Of a stretch of 64,000 bases of DNA, positions 8,888-16,207 are shown in pieces. The translations under genes were made by a program, and so were the position numbers. The DNA lies in contig JBMNIP010000002.1 in assembly GCA_050951005.1 (NCBI GenBank), positions 620,001 through 684,000 on the forward strand. The letters run 5' to 3'. The notes beneath the pieces were generated by a model. That model saw nothing but the letters and a program-made list of their open reading frames with translations. It was not told where the DNA came from and did no database searches. How positions within the stretch are numbered: position 1 is the stretch's first letter; the number at the start of each line of letters is the position of its first letter. This stretch comes from UMGS1519 sp050951005 (GTDB lineage: Bacteria; Actinomycetota; Coriobacteriia; Coriobacteriales; Eggerthellaceae).

Positions 8888-9577
8888 ATGTCAGAAAACA
8901 AAATGATTCCCATCTATATGTTCTCCCATGATTATGAGGAGTTCTATACCTATCTGTCATCGATTCCCCATCGAGAAAGGCACTTCCAAAGCGATGAAGC
9001 CATTTGGCATCTCGGTGAACCGCTTACGAATATCTACTATTTCGAATCGGGAATTGCGAAGACAGTTATCAGGCACGAGAACGGTCGCCAGAAATTGGCC
9101 TATTTCCATGGCAAGGGAACGATATCCCCCTGCGCCCATGCCACCGTTTTCCAGCTTGATCTGTCGATTGTCATGCAAGCGATTACCCCGGTGGACACCT
9201 TGGAATTCGCCCTCGACGATTTCATGAGCGCGCTACGGGGCAACATCAACCTCGCCCTCCGGCTCATCGAAGTCTATGCACATGTGGTCAATATCGGTCT
9301 ATTCGAAGGCGCCACTCAACCTTACAACGACATGAAGACCACGTTGTGCAACTTGCTCTACCTGCTCAAGAAGGGATCGCCGCGTTCTCGCCAGGTGATT
9401 CAGCTTTCCCAGCAGAGCATTGCCGACATCCTCTGCACCGATCGGGCATACGTAGCTCGATACCTATCACAGCTGAAAAAGGAGGGAATCATCACTTCAC
9501 GCCGCGGAAAGATCGAAGTGGTAGACGATGAAAAACTTCTGAACTATTGCACCTCAGATCTGACGGAAACCTTGTAA
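8888..9577 (+). CDS. Crp/Fnr-family transcriptional regulator
   Basis: A 229-residue DNA-binding protein. Residues 25-125 form a cyclic-nucleotide-binding-like beta barrel (GEPLTNIYYFESG, then GRQKLAYFHGKGT). A long dimerisation helix follows, then a C-terminal winged helix with QLSQQSIADILCTDRAYVARYLSQLKKEG, in which the recognition helix falls on DRAYVARYLSQL. The N-terminal cysteine cluster of true FNR is absent, so oxygen sensing by a 4Fe-4S cluster is not supported; the ligand could be an acyl-CoA, an aromatic or a nucleotide. Perfect and near-perfect Crp-type palindromes at 5002 and 8120 make it the likely local regulator of the ligase and dehydrogenase genes. The ribosome site is weak, so the exact start among the first two methionines is uncertain. 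Confidence 0.87.
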   Translation: MSENKMIPIYMFSHDYEEFYTYLSSIPHRERHFQSDEAIWHLGEPLTNIYYFESGIAKTVIRHENGRQKLAYFHGKGTISPCAHATVFQLDLSIVMQAITPVDTLEFALDDFMSALRGNINLALRLIEVYAHVVNIGLFEGATQPYNDMKTTLCNLLYLLKKGSPRSRQVIQLSQQSIADILCTDRAYVARYLSQLKKEGIITSRRGKIEVVDDEKLLNYCTSDLTETL

Positions 9578-9622
9578 CAGCCGCAACGGTAATCACCCGA
9601 CCTTCGATGAGATGGAAAACAT

Positions 9623-9649
9623 GGGGGTCAACCGATTGGTTCGACCCCC
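9623..9649. terminator. Bidirectional terminator between regulator and nitrilase
   Basis: GGGGGTC pairs with GACCCCC, and the interior AACC/GGTT extends the stem. It lies between two convergent genes. Leftward it is followed by ATGTTTTCC, a U-rich run suitable for ending the nitrilase transcript. Confidence 0.7.
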
Positions 9650-9746
9650 CTGTTGTCAACAAGACGATGAATGCAGGTTGCGTCCGTCGAATTGCAACAA
9701 AGCAGTAACGAGAAATCTACCCCGATATCCCTCGCCTTGCAGAGAA

Positions 9747-10766
9747 TTACTCGGAACCCTCACTATCGAGCTCGTTGTAGGGCATGCTGTAGTCTATCTG
9801 ATTGCCGATAATGGTCACCATCTCCATCGGACGGCGATCGAAGATTACGCGGCTCACAGCTGGATTACTGTAATGGCCAGCAGTGTCAATGTGGTACTTG
9901 ATGTCAGCCAGCTCGTCCAGATTGACCTCACCATAGACGATGCCCTCTTCATCATGCGTCAGCAGGTCACCAGAGACGATCTTGCCTTGCGGGTTGATGA
10001 TGCGTGCCGGACATGCCTGGCCGGCTTTATAGATTGAGCGCTTGTACTCTTCGTCCTTTTGACCCGCGCACATGATGTCGATGGTATCCTGGCTCAAAAC
10101 CTCAGAAGACAGCACGACGAACGTACCAGTGGTGATAGCGTAGATCTTGCTCGCAGCCTCAGCAGTGTCGTAGTGGTGCACCGATGCCTCGTCCCATGCG
10201 AACGCCGGCCATGATGCCGCATGCACCTGTTCGTTGAGTGAATCCATAACGACATGGTTGACCGCCATCAGGTGCTCCCAGCACATCAGACCACCAAGGT
10301 TGCCGAGCTCGGTCGGGAAAACCTGCATCATCGAACCATCGCCTTCGCCCCAGATGGTTCGTTCTACGCCAGTCGGCTTGATCTTGCGGTGCTTGCCCAT
10401 CAGGTTTCCACAGCGGTCGAACCAGAACTGTGTCAGGTAGAGCGAACCGCGGTCTTTCTCGGTGCCTGATGCGCACACATAGATATTGTTGTCCCGGGCA
10501 GCCTTGGCCAAACGGGCAATGGCGGGACTGGGTACCTCAAGCGAGTTCTCGTAGAGACGTTCAAAGAAAGGCAGACCGTAAGGTGCCGGCTCACCCAACC
10601 AGATCCAATATGGGTAACCTGGGAAGAAGGCTTCGGGGAACACAACGACCTGCGCCCCATTCCGCGCCGCTTCCTCGATCAGCTTCACGCCCTTCTCAAC
10701 CGTTGCGTCCAAATCCAAGAAGACCGGGGATGCCTGCATGGCGGCGACTTTGTACTGTTTCATCAT
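9747..10766 (-). CDS. Nitrilase (carbon-nitrogen hydrolase family)
   Basis: A 339-residue cytoplasmic enzyme that hydrolyses a nitrile to the carboxylic acid and ammonia. The catalytic triad is readable: glutamate in VFPEAFFPGYP (about E45), lysine in KHRKIKPT (about K128-130), and cysteine in GLMCWEH (C162). WEH after the cysteine and the GERTIWGEGDG-like segment (VERTIWGEGDGS) are typical of true nitrilases rather than amidases. AGGAGG lies just upstream of two consecutive ATGs at 10766 and 10763; either could be used. A long frame extension to 10928 has no ribosome site. The divergent neighbour across a 570-base gap is an Amt ammonium channel, and acyl-CoA ligases are nearby, so both products of nitrile cleavage could be used. 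The physiological nitrile is unknown. Confidence 0.9.
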   Translation of the reverse strand: MMKQYKVAAMQASPVFLDLDATVEKGVKLIEEAARNGAQVVVFPEAFFPGYPYWIWLGEPAPYGLPFFERLYENSLEVPSPAIARLAKAARDNNIYVCASGTEKDRGSLYLTQFWFDRCGNLMGKHRKIKPTGVERTIWGEGDGSMMQVFPTELGNLGGLMCWEHLMAVNHVVMDSLNEQVHAASWPAFAWDEASVHHYDTAEAASKIYAITTGTFVVLSSEVLSQDTIDIMCAGQKDEEYKRSIYKAGQACPARIINPQGKIVSGDLLTHDEEGIVYGEVNLDELADIKYHIDTAGHYSNPAVSRVIFDRRPMEMVTIIGNQIDYSMPYNELDSEGSE

Positions 10767-11340
10767 GATGACCTCCTTTTCCTTTCCGGGAGGGGAAATG
10801 CGCTTATTCCCTGCCAAAGGATACATAGCTCGGAATGGGCAGACACATTCGAGTGACACAAACGGAAATGCCCCATACAGCATTCCGAGCACCATGAAAC
10901 ATGCCGAGTGCTGGAAGCAGATCCGCAATCTTCAAGGCTCGTCCATAATGCTCGCTTTCGTATTCGAAGAACTTTTTCAAATGCATCGGAGACAGCTCCT
11001 CTCGAATAATTCATTCAGAACGGCCCAACCTCGTTTTCCGATAATGCACGCGAGATCATGCGCGCATTATCTGCACCAATGTCAATGTATCAACCGACAC
11101 ATAGATGCTCTGTGACGGAAGACACATTTTCCGATTCGTTCAGTCCATGAATTACGCAATCACGCCGAAAGCCACTTTCACGCTGCAATCATATGCAGGA
11201 TTCCGATACACGGGGCTCTTCTGCCATCCTGCATGTGAAAAGAAGGTTTCGAGGCCGCTAAGGGTGCGTTTCGGATATGCGCCTGAAACATTCCATTCCT
11301 AGAGTCGGATACAGCACACCCGATGGGAATGGAGAAGCGT
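10767..11340. promoter_or_regulatory. Divergent control region between nitrilase and amt
   Basis: About 570 bases without a convincing gene. It holds a 30-base imperfect palindrome at 11041-11070 (outer arms ATAATGC/GCATTAT, centre GATC) and a Crp-like element TGTGACGGAAGACACA at 11111-11126, whose right half differs from TCACA at one position. Both lie between divergent start codons and could control either gene. No U-rich terminator is seen. Confidence 0.45.
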
Positions 11341-12654
11341 ATGTACGATTCCGGCACAACAACCTTCATGATTCTCGCTACGGCGCTCGTCGTGATGATG
11401 AGTCCCGGCCTGGCACTTTTCTATGGCGGGCTCTCTCGTAAGAAGAACACCGTGAACACCATGTTCATGGTGATCTTCGCCATGTCCATCACGGCAGTCA
11501 GCTGGACCCTTTTCGGATACAGCATCGCCTATGGCGGAACGGACGCCTTCGATGAGGCGGGAAACCTGGTCAATGCCCTGGGCCTTTTCGTCGGTGGCAT
11601 CGATCTGTTCTCTTCCGATTGGACCGTGACCGAGGCGTTGAGCACCATCGTCGGCACCGGTTCCGAATTGGATAGCGAATATCCGGGCGCGGTCTCCGTT
11701 GCCTTCCAGGCCTCTTTCGCCATGGTTACAACCGCCATCGTGACCGGCTCGCTTGCCGGACGCGTGAAATTCCCCGTGATCGCCCTGATCGCATTCTTCT
11801 GGCCGTTGCTGGTCTATGCTCCCATGGCCCACATGGTCTGGGGCGGCGGACTGATCGGCAACGAGAACGCCATCGGCGCCATCGACTTCGCAGGTGGAAC
11901 GGCCGTGCATATCTGCTCGGGCGTATCGGGCCTGGTGCTGGCCATCATGCTGGGCAAGCGCAAAGGATTCGGCATCATGACCTACCGCCCGCACAATGTG
12001 CCCTCGGTGATGATCGGCTGCGGATTGCTGTTCGTCGGCTGGTTCGGCTTCAACGGAGGTTCGGCATTGGCCGCAGATGGGTATGCGGGCTTGGCCATCC
12101 TCAATACGCTGGCCGCTACCGGGGCAGCCGGTGTGTGCTGGAGCCTGATCGAATATGCGAGATTCCGCAAACCCACGTTGACCGGCCTATGCACCGGCAT
12201 GGTGGTCGGCATGGTCGTCATCACCCCCGCCTGCGGGTACGTGACCCCGGTCATCGCCATCCTGATGGGGTTCATCGGCTCGCCGATCTGCTTCTTCTTC
12301 ATCTCCCACCTGAAATACAAGTTGGGTTGGGACGACGCCCTCGACGCATTCGGCTGCCACGGGGTCGGCGGCATCGTCGGCGCGTTGCTGACCGGAGTTT
12401 TCGCTCTTCCCGAGCTGTCCCCGACCGGCGTCGGCGGGTTGGTTTGGACCGGCAGCTTCACCCTGCTGGGAAGCCAAACGCTGGCAGTGCTGTTCACCAT
12501 CGCATTCGCTGGCCTGTTGTCCGCAGCACTCGGATTCGTGGTCAAGAAGGTTTGCAGCAACAGCCTGCGTGTCGATTCGCAGACCGAGCTGCAAGGACTG
12601 GACGCCCCAGTCCATGGCGAATCGGCCTACCCTGCCTTCAGCGGTCTGGACTAG
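11341..12654 (+). CDS. amt: Ammonium channel/transporter Amt
   Basis: A 437-residue trimeric-type membrane channel for ammonium. The Amt signatures are present: SPGLALFYGGLSRKKN near the N-terminus, the first pore histidine in GGTAVHICSG, and the second in GCHGVGGIVGALLTG. About 11 hydrophobic helices are seen, with the usual short C-terminal cytoplasmic tail. I chose the ATG at 11341 since TGGAG lies 7 bases upstream; two earlier in-frame ATGs (11323, 11329) have no such site. No glnK/PII gene follows, which is unusual because amt and glnK are normally paired. The partner instead is the divergent nitrilase, an ammonia-releasing enzyme. It may scavenge or recapture ammonium. Confidence 0.93.
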   Translation: MYDSGTTTFMILATALVVMMSPGLALFYGGLSRKKNTVNTMFMVIFAMSITAVSWTLFGYSIAYGGTDAFDEAGNLVNALGLFVGGIDLFSSDWTVTEALSTIVGTGSELDSEYPGAVSVAFQASFAMVTTAIVTGSLAGRVKFPVIALIAFFWPLLVYAPMAHMVWGGGLIGNENAIGAIDFAGGTAVHICSGVSGLVLAIMLGKRKGFGIMTYRPHNVPSVMIGCGLLFVGWFGFNGGSALAADGYAGLAILNTLAATGAAGVCWSLIEYARFRKPTLTGLCTGMVVGMVVITPACGYVTPVIAILMGFIGSPICFFFISHLKYKLGWDDALDAFGCHGVGGIVGALLTGVFALPELSPTGVGGLVWTGSFTLLGSQTLAVLFTIAFAGLLSAALGFVVKKVCSNSLRVDSQTELQGLDAPVHGESAYPAFSGLD

Positions 12655-12685
12655 CAGCACCTGATAACCCATACTTCCTTTCACC

Positions 12686-12718
12686 GGCGGCCGGGATGCG
12701 AGCAAGCACCCGGCCGCC
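12686..12718 (+). terminator. Hairpin terminator after amt
   Basis: A perfect 10-base GC stem, GGCGGCCGGG/CCCGGCCGCC, with a 13-base loop lies 32 bases past the amt stop. The following ATTCTG is only weakly U-rich, so efficiency is uncertain. Confidence 0.6.
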
Positions 12719-12832
12719 ATTCTGCAACCGATCCGTTTCTTCTGAGAGGCAGCACAAAGACATCTCGTAGAATGAAGGGGCTGGAACACGACCGCCAATC
12801 GTTTGCGGCCATCCTTTTCTGAGGAGATGCTC

Positions 12833-13264
12833 ATGCAGCATACCTGCACCGTTACCGTCCTTCGGACCCCTTGCTTCGCGGATCTGCAGCACAAATATCT
12901 GGCCGATCCGGACAGCGGTCCCTGCCCCTGCTTTTCCGTGGGCCAGACCTTTACCTTCCACCGCACGCCCGAACGCGACGACTTCTATGCGCTCGGACGC
13001 GGCACGGGATCTGCGGGCCAAGACTTCCCTTGCGGCGAGGCCTGGGATGCCATCAGCCGCTACATCTACACGGCGTTGCAGGGCGGTTCGATTATGCACC
13101 GTTGGACCAAGGACGAGCGGCTGATGATCGCCTGCTGCAACGACGGCACGCGGCCGGTAACGTTCAAGATCGAACGGCAGGATATCCCCGAGACTCCCGA
13201 GGAAGAGGCCTGGCTCGCAGCGCAGGATTTCAGCAATAGCGCAGAGGACGCCTACACGGGATAG
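12833..13264 (+). CDS. TIGR04076-family small protein (copy 2)
   Basis: A 143-residue protein collinear with the copy at 8327 and about 80 percent identical without gaps. The motifs GPCPCFSVGQTF, CGEAWDAISRYIYTALQGG and CCNDGTRPVTFKIER and all core cysteines are kept. GAGGAG lies 6 bases before the ATG at 12833. It is a single-gene unit between the amt terminator and a convergent terminator. The differences are mostly conservative, so both copies look functional. Function is unknown. Its repeated position beside acyl-CoA genes (dehydrogenase on one side at 8 kb, ETF on the other here) hints at a role linked to that pathway, but no biochemical inference is safe. Confidence 0.8.
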   Translation: MQHTCTVTVLRTPCFADLQHKYLADPDSGPCPCFSVGQTFTFHRTPERDDFYALGRGTGSAGQDFPCGEAWDAISRYIYTALQGGSIMHRWTKDERLMIACCNDGTRPVTFKIERQDIPETPEEEAWLAAQDFSNSAEDAYTG

Positions 13265-13322
13265 CCGTCGAAAACAGGGTATCCCGTTAGCGGCGGCAGA
13301 GACCGGGTACGAATGGAAAACA

Positions 13323-13360
13323 TGCGTTGCCCGGCAGGGGATTCCCAGCCGGGCAACGCA
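13323..13360. terminator. Bidirectional terminator between TIGR04076 gene and ETF operon
   Basis: A perfect 13-base stem, TGCGTTGCCCGGC/GCCGGGCAACGCA, with a 12-base loop sits between convergent genes. Leftward it is followed by TGTTTTCC, so it should end the ETF operon transcript. The flank resembles that of the terminator at 9623 (GGAAAACATG). Confidence 0.78.
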
Positions 13361-13378
13361 GTCATTATCGGAAGTGGC

Positions 13379-14281
13379 CTATTCTCCGCATGCTTTGAGG
13401 AGCGCAGGCACTACTTGGTACAGGTCGCCAACCACGCCATAGTCGGCGTTCTTGAAAATCGGCGCCTTCTCGTCGGTATCGATTGCCATGATGGTGTCGA
13501 CGTCCCGTACCCCATACATATGTTGAACCTGTCCCGAAACGCCGACGGCAAGATAGAGCTTGGCAGACAGGATCGATCCGGTGATGCCGATGTAGCGCTC
13601 CTTGTCCATCCACTGGCGCTCCTCGACGATGCTGCGCGTGCACGCCAGCTCCGCTCCGAGTGCTTGGGCCAGCTGCCGAACCGGCTCCAGGTCTTCCCTC
13701 TTCTTCACACCAAGCCCCACGCACACCACACGTTCGGCCTTGGTCAGATCGACCGAACCTGCCTTGCGGGACTCGCTCGACTCCCGCGAAACAACGCCTG
13801 ACGTCTCGACGGGAACCTCCTTCACGGAAACTGCACCGCTCGCCAGTTCCTTCTTGCCCGGTGCCACCGAAACGACGCATGGCAGGGGCAGATCCTGCAC
13901 ATCCACGACCATGCCGCCATAGACTGAGCGCTCTATCCGCACGCAATCATCTGTAAGACCCACGTTACGTGCGTCGGTGGCCATCTCGCAATCCAAGTAT
14001 CCAGCCACACCTGCAGCCACCGTCAACTCGTCTTCATGCGCACCCGTAAGAACGATTTCAGCCTGTTCCTGACGCAGATACGATGCCAACGGCCGAAGAT
14101 AGTTTTCCGGTACCGGGTCGTCTGCCGCTAGATGGGCCAATGCATCGGCACCGGTCTGGGCATAGGCCGATGGATTGCCGCAGAGGACAACCACTGTTGA
14201 AGGCTTACCCCATTCCTTTGCATAGGTCACCAGCTCGGCAGCCGTATCCGGCGCATCGGCGACAATGTAGACTCCCGCCAT
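13379..14281 (-). CDS. etfA: Electron transfer flavoprotein alpha subunit
   Basis: A 300-residue subunit that binds FAD and forms ETF with the beta subunit. The C-terminal FAD domain is clear: YIGITGSILSAKLYLAVGVSG, then a HMYGVRDVDTIMAI segment and KNADYGVVGD. The N-terminal domain is the usual Rossmann-like fold. The start codon overlaps the stop of the beta subunit by one base (TGATG), so the two are translationally coupled. It ends a five-gene leftward operon (SDR, acyl-CoA dehydrogenase, SDR, etfB, etfA). ETF should carry electrons between the four acyl-CoA dehydrogenases of this region and the respiratory chain, ferredoxin or NAD. No Fix-type ferredoxin or FixC partner is present, so a bifurcating complex with local partners is not indicated. 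Confidence 0.93.
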   Translation of the reverse strand: MAGVYIVADAPDTAAELVTYAKEWGKPSTVVVLCGNPSAYAQTGADALAHLAADDPVPENYLRPLASYLRQEQAEIVLTGAHEDELTVAAGVAGYLDCEMATDARNVGLTDDCVRIERSVYGGMVVDVQDLPLPCVVSVAPGKKELASGAVSVKEVPVETSGVVSRESSESRKAGSVDLTKAERVVCVGLGVKKREDLEPVRQLAQALGAELACTRSIVEERQWMDKERYIGITGSILSAKLYLAVGVSGQVQHMYGVRDVDTIMAIDTDEKAPIFKNADYGVVGDLYQVVPALLKACGE

Positions 14282-15060
14282 CAGAGTACCCCCTCCTTCC
14301 GCATGGCATCCATCAAGAACGCCGCCGCCTCATCGGGCGTACCGTCCTTGAGGAGGTTGTTCTTCCGGTGTGCCACGTAGCCGCGCCGCTCAACCAAGAT
14401 GGCACTGCGGCCATCCGCTGCCAATTCCGCATCGCATGAGAATTCATGGATCGGCCGCTTCTTCGCCTCCAGAATGGCACGCATTCCCGGAAGCCGCGGT
14501 TGGTTGATCGACGGAAGCACCGTGATGACCGCCGGAAGGGTGACCCGCACGCTTTCCACCACATGTTCCAGCGTCCGCCGGCAAACCAGTTCCCGGCCGT
14601 CAACCTTGAATGACGAGACGGCGGTCACCACCGGCCAACCTTTTGCAGCCGCAATACGTGGGGCTATCTGCCGGGCAAACAGGTCGGACGAACCCGATCC
14701 GCATACCACCAAGGCGATATCGTCGATTGCGTCTAAGCCAACTGTCAGCCCCTTGGCAATAGCCCGGCTGCCGGGTTCGATCCCTTCCGGCGCACTGGCG
14801 GCATAGCATTCGGCCAATCCGCGCACGAGCGCTTCCTTCGCCGCCGTCGTCGCCGCCGACTTCGAACGGCTGGCAACGACGGTAAGGCCGACGGGCTTCG
14901 CATCCATGACAGCAGCCGCATCAACTGCCGCCTGGATGGCTTGGCGATCGTAATCGCTGATCTTTCCCCGGGCGCGCGAGAAATCGACGGTTCCGTCGTC
15001 GTGTACGGAGATGTCGCCCTCGTCGAGCACCCATTTGAAACAAGCAACTACCGTTGACAT
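14281..15060 (-). CDS. etfB: Electron transfer flavoprotein beta subunit
   Basis: A 259-residue partner of EtfA. The N-terminus (VVACFKWVLDEGDISVHDDG) and the middle CRRTLEHVVESVRVTLPAVITVLP segment, in its usual place before the closing NQPRLPGMRAILEAKKRP, are standard for ETF beta. The starting ATG at 15060 follows a GGAGGAAGAC site. The stop overlaps the etfA start. It lies 60 bases after the SDR gene at 15121. ETF beta normally binds AMP or, in bifurcating enzymes, a second FAD and NADH; the sequence was not read closely enough here to separate these types. Confidence 0.92.
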   Translation of the reverse strand: MSTVVACFKWVLDEGDISVHDDGTVDFSRARGKISDYDRQAIQAAVDAAAVMDAKPVGLTVVASRSKSAATTAAKEALVRGLAECYAASAPEGIEPGSRAIAKGLTVGLDAIDDIALVVCGSGSSDLFARQIAPRIAAAKGWPVVTAVSSFKVDGRELVCRRTLEHVVESVRVTLPAVITVLPSINQPRLPGMRAILEAKKRPIHEFSCDAELAADGRSAILVERRGYVAHRKNNLLKDGTPDEAAAFLMDAMRKEGVL

Positions 15061-15120
15061 GTCTTCCTCCAGCCTCGGACCTGCGCGCAGCGCACCGTCT
15101 GAGTGCAGGCCCGTATCCGC

Positions 15121-16095
15121 CTACTCTTCGTGCGGCTGGGTAGCCGACGTCTTCTTCTTTTCCTCTATCGCGGCAAGGAACGCCTTCTGCTGTTCAGGCG
15201 TCATGACACGCAAGAGCTTCTTTTGGTAGTAACCGAAGTCATAGACCAGCTGGTCGACGATAGGCTTGTTCAGCATCATCGCATCGAACTGTTCGGTCAT
15301 CAGTCCGACCGTCAGATCGCGGTGCGTGTAGATGTAGAAGTAGCCGTAATCCAATTGCTTGAGGATGCGCTCGACCGCCAACTTGGGCGTGATCTTCCCC
15401 AAGGCTTTTCCTTCAATGGAATCCGTCGGGGTCGTTGGCGCCAACGGAGCCAACGGTTCACCGGGGTTGCGGAACTCCTCGGGGCGGTAGCACTCACAGT
15501 TGGAAATCTGGGTATCGACCACCCCCGGCATGACAGCGGCATAGCGTACTTTCGTGTTCTTGAAGTAATTCGCCTCGGATTGATAGGTCTCGCACAGGCG
15601 CAGCGACGCCGCCTTTGTGACGGTATAGGGTGCCCAGCATGAGAACGGCGCAACCGATGCCGTAGAGCAGGTAGTGCAGATGACACCTCCCTGCTCTTGT
15701 TTGTTCATGATGTCGGTGAACTTGCGCAGGCCGAACAAAACCCCTCGGACGTTGACCGCCTCAAGCCACTCCCAATCCTTCATGGTCAACTTCGACAATG
15801 GGCGGGCACGCAGCATGACACCAGCGTTGTTGAACAGATAATCCACTGTACCGCGCTCCTTGAGCACCTGCCCGATCATGGCATCCCAGCTTTCCTCCTT
15901 GGTGACGTCATGCTCGATATAGGTGCCCTTGATGCCGGCATCTGCCATGAGCTTTTCGGTTTCCCGCCCCCATTCGGTATGGATGTCGGTCACATACACA
16001 TAGGCACCGCGCTTGCCTACCTGCATGGCGATCTCCCGTCCGATTCCGCTGCCGCCGCCGGTAACGACTACCGTCTTGTTTTCGTAGTTCTCCAT
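15121..16095 (-). CDS. Short-chain dehydrogenase/reductase (first of two in operon)
   Basis: A 324-residue NAD(P)-dependent oxidoreductase. The cofactor motif TGGGSGIG lies at residues 11-18, the NNAG motif near 90, and the catalytic Ser-Tyr-Lys in the CSTASVAPFSC and YTVTK segments. It is longer than the usual 250 residues because of a C-terminal extension ending GYFYIYTH and a charged tail; the SDR at 17501 has the same extension, so they are paralogues. Start ATG at 16095 follows AAGAGG with 7 bases of spacing. In this operon it lies between an acyl-CoA dehydrogenase and etfB, so a hydroxyacyl-CoA or alcohol dehydrogenase role is likely but not proven. Confidence 0.82.
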   Translation of the reverse strand: MENYENKTVVVTGGGSGIGREIAMQVGKRGAYVYVTDIHTEWGRETEKLMADAGIKGTYIEHDVTKEESWDAMIGQVLKERGTVDYLFNNAGVMLRARPLSKLTMKDWEWLEAVNVRGVLFGLRKFTDIMNKQEQGGVICTTCSTASVAPFSCWAPYTVTKAASLRLCETYQSEANYFKNTKVRYAAVMPGVVDTQISNCECYRPEEFRNPGEPLAPLAPTTPTDSIEGKALGKITPKLAVERILKQLDYGYFYIYTHRDLTVGLMTEQFDAMMLNKPIVDQLVYDFGYYQKKLLRVMTPEQQKAFLAAIEEKKKTSATQPHEE

Positions 16096-16144
16096 GATGA
16101 AGCCTCTTTTCGCTTGGGTAATCTCAATAGGTCGAATAAGGGGA

Positions 16145-16198
16145 GGATGCACCCGGCAAGGCAGCCCGGACGCTTCAAGCGTGCCGCTGGGTGCATCC
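16145..16198 (-). other. Large intra-operon stem-loop
   Basis: A perfect 10-base outer stem, GGATGCACCC/GGGTGCATCC, encloses a second hairpin (ACGCTT/AAGCGT at 16170-16182). It lies between the dehydrogenase stop (16208) and the SDR start (16095). There is no U-run, so read-through into the ETF genes is expected. Confidence 0.5.
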
Positions 16199-16207
16199 GC
16201 GAACGAA

